Notes: generated by a model from the letters alone, not told the origin. A stretch of DNA of 64,000 nucleotides from Moniliophthora roreri (GCA_001466705.2 LATX02000205.1:372001-436000); one strand, 5' to 3'; counted from the stretch's first letter, positions 23,901 to 37,190 are shown. Numbers and translations are program-made.

Positions 23901-25205
23901 TCTCAGTATGTATACTAGTTTCATATCTTCTACTCCACTGATCTAATGATATTCCCCAGTAGACTTACATATATTTCTTGACTATGACTTTTGTATGTCT
24001 CTTTAAATTTTGCTTTGTACCTACCATGTTCAACAAAAATAATGTGCTTACTCAGTGTAACTCCACCATAGGAACCTTCCTCCTCCAACTAAATTTGACA
24101 TCTTCTGTTGTATCTCTGTGTTCCCTGGTGTCCCAGTGCATTCTAGTGAGTAAAAAAAAACCACTGAGCATAGCTTAGCCACTTGGAGCAGCTTGGCTTG
24201 GCTCCAGAGCCACTCAAGCCAGCAAGTGAGCCAGACTATTGGCACCCCTAACCCAGAGTCTCATAGAAGGTCAACAAATCAATTTTTCAACATCTTCTGA
24301 GGTCAAGCATTGGCAAGCAGGGGAGATTGCACAACATCAGCCCTATGACCTTGTGAGAAGGTCAGGACACATTGGCAGTGTATCTTGCATATTTTGGCAA
24401 TGTACATCTGTGTTTCAGATGCTTCTTTGGGATCACACTTCTTCAAGCATTTAGAGAGAGCTTTCTGGAAAACTTTATCTTTGCACAAACAGAGCTGAAA
24501 ATCTTCCTTACTAAGCATGTAATAATGATGAGAAGGTGGTACTGGATTCAGAAGGGAAAAAAAACATACAACTAACAACTTGTTGGAATGCTGTCTTGAC
24601 AGCCCTTGGGACATTGGTCTGTAATGACAGTGAAGGCCATGCCTAGTACAATAACAAGCAGTAAGGTGGTGATATGCATTTAGGGTGAGGTTGAGGGGAG
24701 GGGAGGTAGTATTTTATAGTGTGTTGGGTTGGGTCATGTCATCACAAAAACTAACAGGCTGCTGCAACAGGTTACAGGGTGTTACCATGAAATGCAATGG
24801 CCTGCAATTGTTCTAGATGAATTTAACATAGTTAGAACACCATGTAGTTATTCTGTAGTAATATATTTAAGTTAAATACCTAATATAATGCCCTATAACA
24901 ATTGCAGGGCATTATAACATGTTGCAGACATTATATCATGATATAATGTGTTTCAGGTGTTATATCAAGTTGCATGGATTATATTGAGTTCCAGCTGTTA
25001 TATCAGATTGCATGGCGTTCTAATGGAGTATAGAATGCTGTATCAGTGATGCAGCACTGATACAGCACTGATACAGCACCTTTATGAAAGATGGAACTTC
25101 AAGGAAAATAATTGGCAGTGATTACATGCCTGAAGACCCCTCTAAAGCAGACTTTAAATTCCAACATGCAGCAAATTTTCAAACTCTGTTAATTTCTTCT
25201 TAACC
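23901..25205. other. Unassigned region with small palindromes
   Basis: No gene was recognised. Around 24884-24915 the segments AATGCCCTATAA and TTGCAGGGCATT can pair as a hairpin. ATTATATCATGATATAAT near 24930-24950 is a near-perfect palindrome. GATACAGCACT is repeated in tandem near 25045-25080. These may be termini of a decayed element. Confidence 0.45.
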
Positions 25206-25211
25206 ACCACC

Positions 25212-25320
25212 ATTGTCGTCCCCACTACTGTCATCCCCTTCCCCCATTGTCATCTCCTTCCCCCATTGTCATCCCCTTCCCCCATTGTCATCCCCTTCCC
25301 CCATTGTCATCCCCTTCTGC
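25212..25320 (+). repeat. 18-bp minisatellite
   Basis: The unit CATTGTCATCCCCTTCCC is repeated about five times with single-base changes. The long open frame through it is only a by-product of the 18-base period. Confidence 0.9.
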
Positions 25321-25446
25321 CACCATTATCCCCATCACTGACAATAGCAATGACATGCTTGACACCAACAACACACTGAACAACATTCCTCAATGCTGTC
25401 TGACATGTCACAGCCAGCAACAAGACCAACATCATGTGCCACATTG

Positions 25447-26800
25447 TAGACAGTGGTTTTGTGCTTCTAAGGAGGAACCATATCAGTCCTCCACAGAACA
25501 CCTGTCAGTAGTTCTTGGGGCTTGAAGGAGACAGAATCCTTCTACTTCAAGATCATGTTGAACACTCATCAAGTGTGTAGAGTGAGTATAGAGCTCTGAC
25601 ATCAAGATAAACTAGATCTGAGTTGAAAGATTAAGTTCAAGGGGTTTGGAGTTTATTTGATTATTTGTAAGATTTTAGAACACTTAGAACAATCAAAATT
25701 GAATTGAACATGACTTAAGTAGTGTGTTCTGACAGAATTAGGTCTGCAGGAGTGAACCAATTGTCAAGGACTCTTCACAGAATCCAATAATAGGTGAACA
25801 CAGTGCAAAACAATGCATTCATGAAGGTTATGGTCCACAGGAGCATACCAATGGCCAAGGACTCTTAATAGGGTCCAAGGATGGATGAACACAGTGCAAA
25901 ACAACACATTCACAAGAGCTATAGTCTGTGGGAGCATACCAATAGTCAAGGACTCTTAATAGGGTCTAAGAATGGATGAATGCAGTGCAAAACAACACAT
26001 TCACAAGAGTTATGGTCTGCAGGGGCATACCAATAGTCAAGGACTCTTCACAGAGTCCAATAATGGATGAATGTGGTGCAGAGCAACATGTTTAGAAGAG
26101 TTATGGTGTGCAGGAGCATACCAATAGTGTAGGACTCTCAAGCAAGTCAAACACTGGTTGAACACAACCTAAGTAATGTGTTCTGTAAGGTTTTGGTGCA
26201 CAGATGCAACCCAATAGCAAAGGACTCTTAATAGACTCCAATACTGAGTAAACACAATGTAAAGCACTGCATTTGCAAGTGTTTTGGTCCAGTAATGTGA
26301 ACCAGTGGCAGAGGACTCTCAGATCAATGAAACACCACTGAATGCAACTGAAGCAATGTGTCTATTTAAGTTTTGGTGCACTAATGCAACCAATAGTGTA
26401 CAGTTCTCAAATGAATCCAAATAAAAGCTGAACATGACCTATTGGAACATGTTTGCAAGGTGGTTGGTTGACTTGAATGTATTTCACACTAAAGTACAGT
26501 AAAATAGAGCTTTTGATTGGTATCTTGGCTCATAGAAGAGACAGCTGGCAGATGCCTAGAAGGCATTGGTAAAGCACTGTCACAAATGTGCCTGGAACAG
26601 CACCAATGCAATAATACACCAATTTTATAAATCTTTCAAATTCTATACATATGAGCATCATTTGGACATATTTAAATGGTTGAAATGATAAGAAACATGG
26701 AAATAGAAGGTCTGATATAAGCCTGAGTAGTCAGTCAAAACCTATATACACTTGATGGCACAAAGCTATAAGTTAATGGAACTTACAGTATGCCCCACAT
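25447..26800 (-). repeat. Dispersed repeat B, copy 3 (inverse)
   Basis: Inverse complement of copies 1 and 2, including the tandem units at 25730-26480. It extends further at its 5' end than the others, to about 26800. That extension also matches the fragment at 719-888, so this copy shows the fuller 5' part of repeat B. Confidence 0.82.
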
Positions 26801-27230
26801 GGGTACCAAGTCACTTATAGACTCTCAATATTGTGCATCAAGCCTCCCAAAACCTGTAGGAACCTCTATACAGTGTTGTTCAAAAGGAGACACATCAATA
26901 GTTGAACATATATATAGTGTATCAAGGGGATATTTTCCTTTTAAAACAACTTTCATTTACTCTCAGAGAGCTCATTTAAGCTCAGAATAATACCTATGAT
27001 ATACCAAGAGAACAGAGATGATGATATTTCAATCAGATATACAATGAAATATTAGCTCAAGTATATGATAATTCTGCATTCCTAGATGGTGATGTGATGA
27101 TTCCTCCAAAGATAGAAGGAAAGTGAGAAGACAGAAATCAGATAGTGTTAATAGATGAGAAACATGAGAGATAAGAATCAGTCAGTCAGATAGGACAGAT
27201 GGAACAAGAAAATACTTGATGACTCCTATG
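26801..27230. other. Unassigned spacer
   Basis: AT-rich sequence with short frames only. I see no repeat match or gene. Confidence 0.45.
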
Positions 27231-27481
27231 GAAGTTGAGAGTGATCCACTTTGGATCTGATACATAGATAAGTCAGAAAGTACAGCTTAGACACCTCTGT
27301 ATAGCATATCATATAGCTCTTCATACTTTCCAATGCACTATAGCTTCTCTAAGGCAATGACTAGCAGACTGGGCTCACTCTAGTCCTTATTACCCATTAT
27401 CTTATGTCATATTAAAGTGTTCTGATTTAAAAGTAATGTAAAATGAATAAAATTGAGTCTTTTCTAGGTTTGCTATATTAC
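27231..27481 (-). repeat. Dispersed repeat A, copy 6 (end fragment)
   Basis: About 250 bases matching the last part of copy 2 (5225-5493), ending CTATATTA. It is truncated on its other side. Confidence 0.78.
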
Positions 27482-27687
27482 CAGCAAGACTCACAATTAC
27501 TTTGGGCTGAGTTGGAGGACTACATTTTCTTGAACAGTCTTGAGATGGGCAGCCAGGGCATACCAGCCTGTTACACTACTGGTCACTCAGCACTCACTCC
27601 TGAATGCTTTATTTCTTGGGCTCAGGCTTTTTATTTCCGTACAGATGCTGATTGCACTCTATTCTTTTAAGGGCAATAATAAACTGG

Positions 27688-29362
27688 TGATATGCATAAC
27701 TTTTACCTTTTGTTTCACATGCAAATAGAGAAGATTTTGCACTTTTACAGTTGAAAATAAAATATATAAGGAAATTAAGGACTAGTGTGAGCCCTGAGCA
27801 GCTAGTCAAAGTGAGTAGTAGAGAAGGATATAAAATGTTAGCAGAGTAATAGTTGATAGTAGGCCATACAAGGGTATCCGACCACTGCTAGTATGAAAAT
27901 AAACAGCAAATATGAACACAGAGGAGCATCCCAAAACCTGTAGGGAACCACACCACATAATACTTCTCTATCAAAAGCATACCAAAGGGAATATTTTCAT
28001 TTTTAACAATGTTTTCAATCCATACCCAGCTTGAAGGAAGAATAAAAGCTTTCAATGATACACATACAAGAATATTATTGAGAAATGGATATGAAACAGA
28101 GGATGACAAATTATTGGCAAGAGATACTCAAGATACCAAATATCAAATTGAAGAATGAAATAGATGATCAGCTACCAGAAGGGTGCCTGTATCATGGAAA
28201 AATGGAAGACAAAGCTGTATGACAAGAAACCAGCATGGCTGAGCTTACACATATACTTTAAACATAGAGATGGAAGCATATTATGCATCTCTAGAGCAGA
28301 TGATAGTAGACAGAGAAGGAAGGAACCATGTGGAGCAGCATGGAAGTATAATATTTTCAAACAGAGTCAGAAGGAGAGCCATTTGATAGAGAAAATTGCA
28401 AACAGTTAGTGTCAGAAGACTGCACAATTGTTATAGAAAAAGAATAAAAGAGTTTATGGCTATGAAGCCTGACTACAATTGGACACTGTGACAGAGAAAT
28501 TACCAAACACAGCTCAGTTTATATAATATTTACCACCTGACTTAGTTTTATTTGTATTTGTGACAGATACATTAGATTATTTATATTATAGAGGATATAA
28601 GGGGATGTGTTTTGTAGGTGGAAGGCAGGAGAGATACTGCCCACTGATTACCAGAGTGTATGACATTGTTGTTCAGGTAGAAGAGCTACCAGCAATCAGT
28701 GTTTTTTCAACCACTTTGGGCTCTAGCTTATTTAGTTGTGCAAGAGGCACAGGCTAGTCGAGACCTGAAATTGTAACCCAAACCAGAGATATAAATAAAA
28801 GCTAGGAAGAGCTTAGTTTTTAATGCAAGAGGTGTGTTTTCTGATAAGAGAAACATTGTATCAGCCTACTAAGAGAGTAGCTGACATACATCAGTATAGT
28901 CTGGTGTTTCAACATGAATCAGAGAGAGTTTCAGGCTAGCAGTGTCTAGAAGATTTGTCCTCTTGAGAATTGTTGCAGAATATAGCTAAGAGGGCTATAT
29001 TCAGGTACAAGAGGTACCTTTGTTCTCACTTAGAAGAAGTTTAATCTTTAGGCAGTTTCTGGTTGAAATCTATACTAGTATTTGCTTTCAAAGTGATTAA
29101 TAAAACCACAAAACTAATAAATATTATACAAAATGAACACCCATTTTTGATCTGAGAAGTTGTTTTGAAGGCAATCATCTCTGAACTACCAAGCAAGACA
29201 TTGAGAATTATTCTTGATGTTGTAGTAACAGTGAACCATGCTGAACCAACCTGCAAAACAAAACTGAGAATCAAGAACTTATATATACCTTTTTCCAGAG
29301 GTATTTTGGCACCACAGGCCTTGTGTTTTCATAGTAGAGCTATAGGTTTTTGAGCATCTTCA
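27688..29362 (+). repeat. LTR C, copy 2 (1675 bp)
   Basis: It starts TGATATGCATAAC and ends GAGCATCTTCA, so it has TG...CA ends. It is followed by TCTGGAGCCCAC, whose TGG start is compatible with a tRNA primer-binding site. The same boundary sequence is found at the solo copy 42283-43951 (1669 bp). Confidence 0.85.
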
Positions 29363-29843
29363 TCTGGAGCCCACTGCAAGGGAGGTTCTAGAGAATATTA
29401 TTAGTTAATCGCTTGTTACGAAGAGATAAGCTTTGGAAAAGATGATCAGATAGAGAATATTAGTTAAGTCTTGAAGAGATTTGACTTAAAACCACTAGAG
29501 ATCTTAGAGACAAGTAAAGATTTAGAGTAAGGGCTAGTCAAGATTAGTCCAAAGAAACAAACCATTGAAGAATTTGTTCAAAGTTCCAGTCTACAGACAG
29601 AAGAAGCTTTGTCTAGTCAATTGGAAGCTTCATCATCATCACAGTCCAGTGTAGGAAGGAGAGTGACAAGAAGTCATATGCAAACTACAGGCTCACAGTT
29701 ACTACCACCTGCAGAGAGTTTTACTACAAGCAGAGCACCCATATATTCAGCTTCAACATTTGGTACTGCAGAAAGATTTCCACAGTCACAAGAGGAATTT
29801 GTTCTCAGTCCAGCATCTAGAAGATATAGATTAAAAGCACCAC
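29363..29843 (+). other. Gypsy leader and 5' gag, first copy
   Basis: It matches 31053-31540 closely and encodes the same Ser/Gln-rich stretch. It is cut by the N at 29844, after which the sequence returns to mid-LTR. Confidence 0.75.
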
Positions 29844-29844
29844 N
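29844..29844. other. Assembly join (single N)
   Basis: The base after the N matches sequence about 1.7 kb upstream (28143 onward). The join therefore places two overlapping copies in series. Confidence 0.9.
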
Positions 29845-31052
29845 TAGATGAATGAAATAGATGATCGGTTACTGGAAAGATGCCTGTATCACAGAAAAAT
29901 GGAAGACAAAGCTGTATGATGAGAAACCAGCACAGCTGAGCTTACACATACACTTTAAACATAGAGATGGAAGCATATTACATGTCCATAGAGCAGATGA
30001 TAGTAGACAGAGAAGAAAGGAACCATGCAGAGCAGCATTGAAGTATAATATTTTCAAACGGAGTTGGAAGAAGAGCCATTTGATAGAGAAAATTTGCAAG
30101 CAGTTAGTGTCAGAAGACTGCACAATCATTATAGAAAAAGAATAAAAGAGTTTATGGCTATGAAGCCTGACTACAATTGGACACTGTGACAGAGAAATTA
30201 CCAGACACAGCTCAGTTTATATAATATTTAGCACCCAACTCAGTTTTATTTGTATGTATGACAGATATATTAGATAATTTATGTTGTAGAGTATATAAGG
30301 GGATGTGTTTTGTAGGTGGAAGGCAGAAGAGATACTGCCCACCAATTACCAGAGTGTATGATGTTGTTGTTCAGGTAGAAGAGCTACTGGCAATCAGTAT
30401 TTTTCAACCACTTTGGGCCCTAGCTTATTTAGTTGTGCAAGAGGCACAGGCTAGTTGAGACCTGAGATTGTATCCCAAACCAAAGATCTAAATAAAAGCT
30501 AGGAAGAGCTTAGTTTTTAACACAAGAGGTGTGTTTTCCAATAAGAAGAACATTGTATCAGTCTACTAAGAGGGTAGCTGATGTACATTAGTATAGTCTG
30601 GTGTTTCAACATGAATCAGAGAGGGTTTCAGGCTAGCAGTATCTAGAAGATTTGTCCTCTTGAGCATTGTTGCAGAACATAGCTAAGAGGGCTATATTCA
30701 GGTACAAGAGGTACCTTTGTTCTCACTTAAAAGAAGTTTAATCTTTGGGCAGTTTCTGGTTGAAACCTATCCCAGTTTTGCTTTTGAAGTGATTAATAAA
30801 ACCACAAAACTCAATAAATATTACACAAAACAAACACCAATTCTCAATCTGAGAAGTTGTTTTGAAGGCAATCATCTCTGAACTACCAAGTGAGACATTG
30901 AGAATTATTCTTGACATTGCAGTAACAGTGAACCACACTGAACCAACTTGCAAACAAAACTGAGAATCAAGAACTTATATATACCTTTTTCAGAAGTATT
31001 TTGGCACCACAGGCCTCATGTTTTCATAGTAGAGGCATAGGCTTTTGAGCAT
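29845..31052 (+). repeat. LTR C, copy 3 (5' truncated at the N)
   Basis: Collinear with 28143-29362. The first about 450 bases of the LTR are missing at the assembly join. Confidence 0.82.
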
Positions 31053-31580
31053 CTTCATCTGGAGCCCACCATGAGGGTGGTTCTAGAGAATATTATCAGT
31101 GAATTGCTTATTGTGAAGAGATAAGCTTCGGAAAAGACAGTCAGATAGAGCATATTAGTTAAATCTTGAAGAGATTTGATACAAAACTACTAGAGGTCTT
31201 AAAGACAAATAAAGGTCTAGAGTGAGGGCTAGTCAAGATTAGTCCAAAGAAAAGAACTATTGAAGAATTTGTTCAAGGTTCCAGTTTACAGACAGAAGGA
31301 GCTTCATCTAGTCAATTAGAAGCTTCATTGTCATCACAGTCCAGTGTAGGAAGGAGAGTGACAAGGAGTCATACATAAACTACAGGCTCACAGTTACTAC
31401 CACCTGCAGAGAGTTTTACTAGAAGCAGAGTACCTATATATCCAGCTTCAACATTTGGTACTGCAGAAAGATTTTCACAGCCACAAGAGGAATTTGTTCT
31501 CAGTCCAGCACCTAGAAGATATAGATTAAAAGCACCATCTAATACACTATTAATACTTACACTGAGAGTCTCCTGAACAG

Positions 31581-33212
31581 ATGGAACAAGACAACAGTTC
31601 AAGTTCTAGCTCAGAAGAAGAAGAATATTTTGAACCAGATGAAGAAGTTACAGAAGATAATACTGTATCAGAACCAACAATAATGGCAGACTTAGCACAG
31701 AGAGAAAAGTGGAATACACTTACAGATGCAGCAGCCAGAGAAGTATGAAATGAGAAAGTGTTGAAAATATTATCAAAGGTAGAGAGATTTAACAACTTGC
31801 AACCTACAACTCTTCAACCATGGCTTGAAGATTTTGAGAATGCACTAGACATGGCCCAGGTTAAGGAGGACATGTCAAAAATCTATCTAGCTATATTGAA
31901 GTTTTTGTATCATTTAAGACAGCAGCTGCAAGATAGAAAAGAAGCATTGGGCCACTCATAGAGTGAGTTCAAGAAATTGTTATTCAGAGAGTTCCCAGAT
32001 TCAGTTGATAATGGCCAAGGATCAATGGTCAGGCTACAGAAGATTGTAGCAGTATATCAGAAAGCTACAGACTGGAATCTAGAGAAGCTTAGAGCATATC
32101 ATAGGGCATTTAAGCTAGAAGCAGCTAAATTAATGAGAGATCCACCTATGATTTTGAATTTTGAAGCAATAGGTTTTTATTTAGCAGGTTTAGAACCATT
32201 AGTTTGAGAAAGAGTCCAAATTAGAATGGCTGATTGGTCTCTGAACAAGTCAAATTTGGAAACTGAAGATGGAAGAAGAAGAATGGATCCATGGAAACTC
32301 CAGAAAGTCATGGAACAAGCAGAGATGATTATGAGTGCAAGCTCAGGAGATGTATATATGGGATTAGGAAGTTTTGCATTGGGAGCTGGAGTTCCACCAG
32401 TCAACCCAGGAGTAGGGACAGTGATGCTAAGTGCAGCAATGCCTTTAGCATATCCATTCCAGCCACCAACAGTACTTCCTACCATGAATATTACTCAACC
32501 ATCAAAGCCAGTTTCAGTGAAACAAGAAGAATTGTTTCCAGATGTCCTAGATAAGACAAAAGAAGAAGCAGAATTGAGAACTATAGGCATAGCTACATTA
32601 GTAGATGCACATACAATTTCTATTAAGGTGCATGAGACAGAGTTAGCAGCCTTAAGAAAAGGAATGGAAGATGTAAAGACACTTTCCACTGAAGTTAAAG
32701 ATATAAAGATGACGTTAGTAGACATGCCAGGACAGATCATTGCTGCGATGGCAGGGCAAACTAATAGACCGTGTCATGGAAATAATAATAATAATATGGT
32801 TAGAGGAAAGCCAGGACAGCCAATGATTGGCAGAGGAAAATATTTATGTTTCTACTGCAATGAGGATGGTCATAGGCTTAGGGATTGTCCTTACCAGAGA
32901 GAAATAATACAGAAAGGATGGATTATTTGGAATAATGGTGCAGGCAAATATACATTGAGAGACAGCACTGGATTTCCAAAGGTTGAACCTGGAGAGAAAC
33001 TCAAAGATAGAGTAGCAGAATATGTGAAGCAACAAGGATGGGATAGAATAGTACATCCAGATGCTCATTTGTTCATGGAAATGGAAGAAGAGCCAGCAGT
33101 GGTTTATCAAGCAACAGTAGTTCAACCTCAAGAGGGGATGGACTTGGATAGGTTAGCAATGTTGTTGGCAGAAAAGATGAAGCCTGCAACTGATGTGCAG
33201 TCAAAAAACTAG
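31581..33212 (+). pseudogene. Gypsy Gag, one frame with three nonsense codons
   Basis: A single frame of 544 codons runs from an acidic, Ser/Glu-rich N-terminus through a retrotransposon capsid-like helical region (QPWLEDFENAL..., about 31820) to a CCHC zinc knuckle (CFYCNEDGHRLRDC, about 32848-32890). It is broken only by TGA at 31746, TAG at 31959 and TGA at 32205. All three are one transition away from Arg or Trp codons. Gag would form the particle and bind the RNA. No frameshift was seen, so decay here is by point mutation alone. Confidence 0.88.
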
Positions 33213-33223
33213 CAGACCCAAGG

Positions 33224-33982
33224 ATGGGGCTGGTTAATTCAAGAATAGCCAATAATAGTGCCCCTGAGGGTAACCCAAAGAGATTGATGCCACAAATTGA
33301 GATACCTAGAATGAAACAATCAGAAAAGAGAAAATATATTGACCCAATGGCTGATACATTGGAAACTGATGGGTTAGCAAGCAATGCTAGAGATAATATT
33401 AACAGAGTACAAAAGACAGTGAGGTTTAATGAGCCAGATAAAGAAGAAAGACCGTTTGATAAGGTAGAGCTGATAGAGAGGGCTCCCCTACCTAAGAATC
33501 AAGCGATAGAAAGAGGCACTTCACATTTGAAGCACTCAGGACAGAAGATATAAAGAAATCTTAGCAAAAGGAGATAATTCAATTGATTTGACAATGACAA
33601 CAGTTGGAGAAGAAATACTAGATAAATATTTAAAGTTGGAAGCAAACATACCATTGGGAGAAATGTTGAAAATTTCACCAGCAGTAAGGAAGCTTTTGGC
33701 TAGAAAGTACAGATTTAGAAATATTAAGCAGAGATCATCAAAAGAGTTTTACAAGCAGCTACCCAGAGCACAGGCATTAGCACTGAGCAATGAAATACTG
33801 GAGGATCTTAATAAAGCTGATTTTGTGATTGATGTTGAAAGCATTGTTGAAGCAGATAAAGAATTAGCACAGACCTTTTTGGAAGTTCTGGAAGTAGAAC
33901 AGAATGGAATGCCAGCAGGGACTGTAGTGTAAAGAGATGTGATAGACACATATCTGAATGATATATCTGAAGACCAGAGGAA
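33224..33982 (+). pseudogene. Gypsy pol N-terminal region, first copy (frameshifted)
   Basis: Encodes the Lys/Glu-rich region that precedes the protease in this kind of element (ILDKYLKLEANIPLGEML). A frameshift lies between about 33553 and 33588 and a TAA at 33930. The copy ends at the N. The following block repeats it. Confidence 0.75.
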
Positions 33983-33983
33983 N
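33983..33983. other. Assembly join (single N)
   Basis: Sequence after the N (AGACCCAGGGATGGGG) repeats 33215 onward. About 770 bases are therefore present twice in series. Confidence 0.9.
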
Positions 33984-34789
33984 AGACCCAGGGATGGGGC
34001 TGGTTAATTCAAAAATAGCCAATAATAGTGCCCCTGAGGGTAACTCCAAGAGATTGATGCCACAAATTGAAATACCTAGAATGAAACAATCAGAAAAGAA
34101 GAAGTATATTGACCCAATGGCTGATACATTGGAAACTGATGAGCCAACTATAAATGCTAGAGAAAATAACGATAGAGCACAAAAGACAGTAAGGTTTATG
34201 GAACCTGATAAAGAAGCAAGATCATTTGATAAGGTAGAGCCAATAGAGAGGGCTCCCCTACCTAAGAATCAGGCAATAGAGAGAGGAACTTCACATTTGA
34301 GACCATCTGGTCAACAAAATAAAGAAGTCTTAATGAAATGAGACATGAAGTCAGAAGCAAAACAAGATAATTCTACATCAATGACAGTCAAAGAAGAAAT
34401 ACTAGATAAATATTTAAAGTTGGAAGTGAACATACCATTGGGAGAAATGTTGAAAATTTCACCAGCAGTAAGGAAGCTTTTGGCTAGAAAGTGCAGATTT
34501 AGAAATATTAAGCAGAGATCAGCAAAAGAGTTTTATGAGCAGCTACCCAGAGCACAGGCATTAGCACTGAGCAATAAAATACTGGAGGATCTTAATAAGG
34601 CTGATTTTGTGATTGATGTTGAAAGTATTGTTGAAGCAGATGAAGAGTTGGCACAGACCTTTTTAGAAGTTCTAGAAGAACAGAATGTAATGCCAGCAGG
34701 AACTGTAGTGCAAAGAGATGTGATAGACACATATTTGAGTGATATATCAGAAGACCAGAGAAATAAAGTGATTATAGTAGGGATATAGA
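33984..34789 (+). pseudogene. Gypsy pol N-terminal region, second copy
   Basis: Same protein region as the first copy but in one frame from 33984 to a stop near 34785, with a single internal TGA at 34339. It ends at EDQRNK, before the protease would begin. The frame then runs into the integrase tail without the catalytic domains. Confidence 0.78.
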
Positions 34790-34795
34790 GCATTA

Positions 34796-35416
34796 GTGCT
34801 AGCTAAACATCATACACATGTCAATGAGATGATAGAGAGAGTAGACCAAATAAAGAGAGATAACTTGAGAAAGTCTGAAAGAGAGAATAGACATAAGATC
34901 AAAGATTTTGATTTTAAACCAGGACAGCTGGTACAGATGCATAATTTGGATATAGAGAAGGATTTGGATAGAAAGATATACCCAAGGTACTTAGGCCCAA
35001 TGATAGTGGTCAGACATATGAAGGGAGGATCTCATATTCTGGCTGACATGAATGGTGCAGTAAAGAAAGAGAAAGTAGCTGCATTTAGGGTGATACCACA
35101 TATAGCAAGATATGAACCCATTTCCCTGCTGGAAAATATTTATGATCTGATAGACATGTCAAGAGAACATATAGAAGAAATGATAGAAAGAGATGAAAGT
35201 GAACAGTACAGTGGTGAAGACTTTATATTTCCAAATATTCCAGAGATGAAAAGATCAGAAACAGGCAAAGAACTAGTAGACGAGGAGAATATTAAAGAAA
35301 AACCCTATGCTGAGGTGAGAGAGATTGAACATATAGACTTGGATGAGCCCAGGCAGACAAGACTACAGAAGACACAGAGAGAATTGGAGTCTCTAATGAT
35401 TGGACTAGAGAGTTAA
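34796..35416 (+). CDS. Gypsy integrase C-terminal domain (remnant)
   Basis: An open frame of 206 codons carries the C-terminal module of a Gypsy integrase: FKPGQLVQM, then RKIYPRYLGPM and GGSHILADMNGA, followed by a long acidic tail. In a full element this part binds DNA. The DDE core and all of RT are absent upstream, and the boundary is abrupt at about 34787-34796. No stop interrupts this piece, but no start context supports translation on its own. Confidence 0.82.
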   Translation: MLAKHHTHVNEMIERVDQIKRDNLRKSERENRHKIKDFDFKPGQLVQMHNLDIEKDLDRKIYPRYLGPMIVVRHMKGGSHILADMNGAVKKEKVAAFRVIPHIARYEPISLLENIYDLIDMSREHIEEMIERDESEQYSGEDFIFPNIPEMKRSETGKELVDEENIKEKPYAEVREIEHIDLDEPRQTRLQKTQRELESLMIGLES

Positions 35417-35579
35417 AGAAAATAAGTTGGAGTTGGGCAGTTATAGATATGAATGATTGTAAGACCCTCAAAGATGAATATTGAGAGTTGACTTAGTCAC
35501 TCAAGAGAAAAAAGATAGCACACAGAGATATGTAGCTGGAATTGAAAAGAGTAACTGGATACATAAAGAGATTCAGAGT

Positions 35580-37190
35580 TATAGAGAGTGGAGTATCAGA
35601 AATAACAACTGCAGAAGTTGAGTATCAGAAAGGATATGTTTATAGAGACGTTTTATGAGTGAGAGGTGACGTTTGACATGAATATTATGAGCAGAAACAG
35701 GAATATAACGGAATTTGGTATCTAACTCAAACAGAGTGAGCTGAAGCTCAACCTGAGCATAAGCAAGGAACTGTAATACTCTGTCTAGTCCTTGAGAGAA
35801 TGCTCTAAGTATTGACTGGAGCAGAGACTGTTCCAACCTCAATAGTAGAACGAACAGGTTGAGCTTCACCCATTTGTTCATCTTGGATAGAAACTTTGGA
35901 AAGATGGATATGATTGGCCTCTTTAAGACTCTTAGAGGAGACCTGGTATTGGCCAATGTAGAAGTGAATATTGTGTTCCAAGGAAGAAAGTTCAGCATGG
36001 AGGAAGTTGGTGACTGACAAGAGGACTTCAGAGGAAGCCTTTTCCAGGTCAAGGAACAGAATCAATACTAATTTCTTAGCGATCGATTCAAATGCAAGGG
36101 CATGGAGTGCTTGTTCATCTGGTTCAAGAGAGAATATTAACATCTATAAACAATAATGAGAAAAAGAATGACTTGCCAGTTGTTTCTTGGTGACAATCCA
36201 CAACTGACAAAGAGACCTTACTCATCTTAGAAGCAGAAGTAGTCAATTTGGTCTCAGGAGCAGTGGCAGTAACCTATTATAGAGAGAATATTAACACATT
36301 GAGGGGTTAAATAGAGTTGGGGAAGAAGGGCTGACATCAAGAGATTTACTCAGAACCTTCTTGTCCTTTTCCTTTTTATCCACCTTGAAAGAAATGGAAT
36401 GATTAGAGAGAGAAAACTAGATGATATGAAGAGGAACATACAGCATTATTTTTAGAGAAGCAGACTTTCTGTGCAGGATCATTCATGGAACCAGACTTAG
36501 AAGTGTGGACAGAGGTAGAAAGGGACCTGGCATCCTGCATCTGTTCAGACAGGCAGATAAGTATAGGTTGATATTAATGAAATGAGGAGAAGACATACTT
36601 CCAAATCGTCATTCATATTATTGATGATTTGTACTTCTTCCTCATCTGATGAATCCACAGATACTTTTGAGGCCTTGTGTTTTCCTAGAAGGAATATTTA
36701 GGAATGATGTCGAAATATAAAGAAGACAGAGAGAGAGCTGATGATTTTTGGATGCAGCCACATGGGTGTGAAAAGCATGTATTTCATGTGTGAAAGCCTT
36801 GAGGGAATCCAGCACAAATGGAGCTTTGGCACCAGTAAAGATCTGAGTGTTAATAAACTCAATGCAAGCACAATAGAGTTTGTATGCTTCTTTGTCAGCA
36901 GCGACATGCTTGAAATTGAGTTGCTCTTTCTAGAGAGAAGATAATATTAATAAGAATATGTGAGATGATAGATAATAGTAAGGCATACTAGATAGTCTGC
37001 CAGTTGTGTGACCAAAAGGCTATGAATATTAGGATTACTGCTGTGCACAGAGCGCTTAATGAAGTTGAACAGCTCAGTGGTGTTGTGAAACTACATCTGA
37101 TAATCAGGCTGAGGGTTGGAGGGAGGCATCACAGCAGTATCAAAAAGAGTAGATGATGAATTTCGAAGACAGAAAGAATGTGAATTATGG
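35580..37190 (-). pseudogene. Multi-exon gene of unknown family, decayed
   Basis: On the minus strand, protein-like blocks alternate with intron-like gaps that have GT...AG borders. The N-terminal block near 37120 reads MPPSNPQPDYQ followed by an in-frame TAG that fits a CAG-to-TAG change. Later blocks are at about 36900-36720, 36655-36605, 36550-36430, 36395-36330, 36270-36180 and 36120-35800. The protein is Ser/Lys-rich in its middle. I recognise no domain. It may be a gene carried by a transposon. Confidence 0.4.

Larger units (their letters stand above)
27688..35416 (+). mobile_element. Deletion-derived Ty3/Gypsy element (LTR family C)
   Basis: The layout is LTR (27688-29362), leader (29363-29843), N, a second 5'-truncated LTR plus leader (29845-31540), gag (31581-33212), the start of pol in two successive copies around an N (33224-34789), and the integrase C-terminus (34796-35416). 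Protease, reverse transcriptase, RNase H and the integrase core are missing. No 3' LTR follows. The repeated blocks next to each N suggest that assembly joins contribute to this structure. Confidence 0.82.

Noticed and set aside
25247..25525. 92-codon open frame with Pro/His/Ser repeats
   Set aside because: The frame is created by an 18-bp minisatellite and has no coding features outside it.
33984..34789. True tandem duplication of the Gypsy pol N-terminus
   Set aside because: The second copy begins exactly at an N, and two other Ns show the same back-jump, so an assembly origin is more likely.
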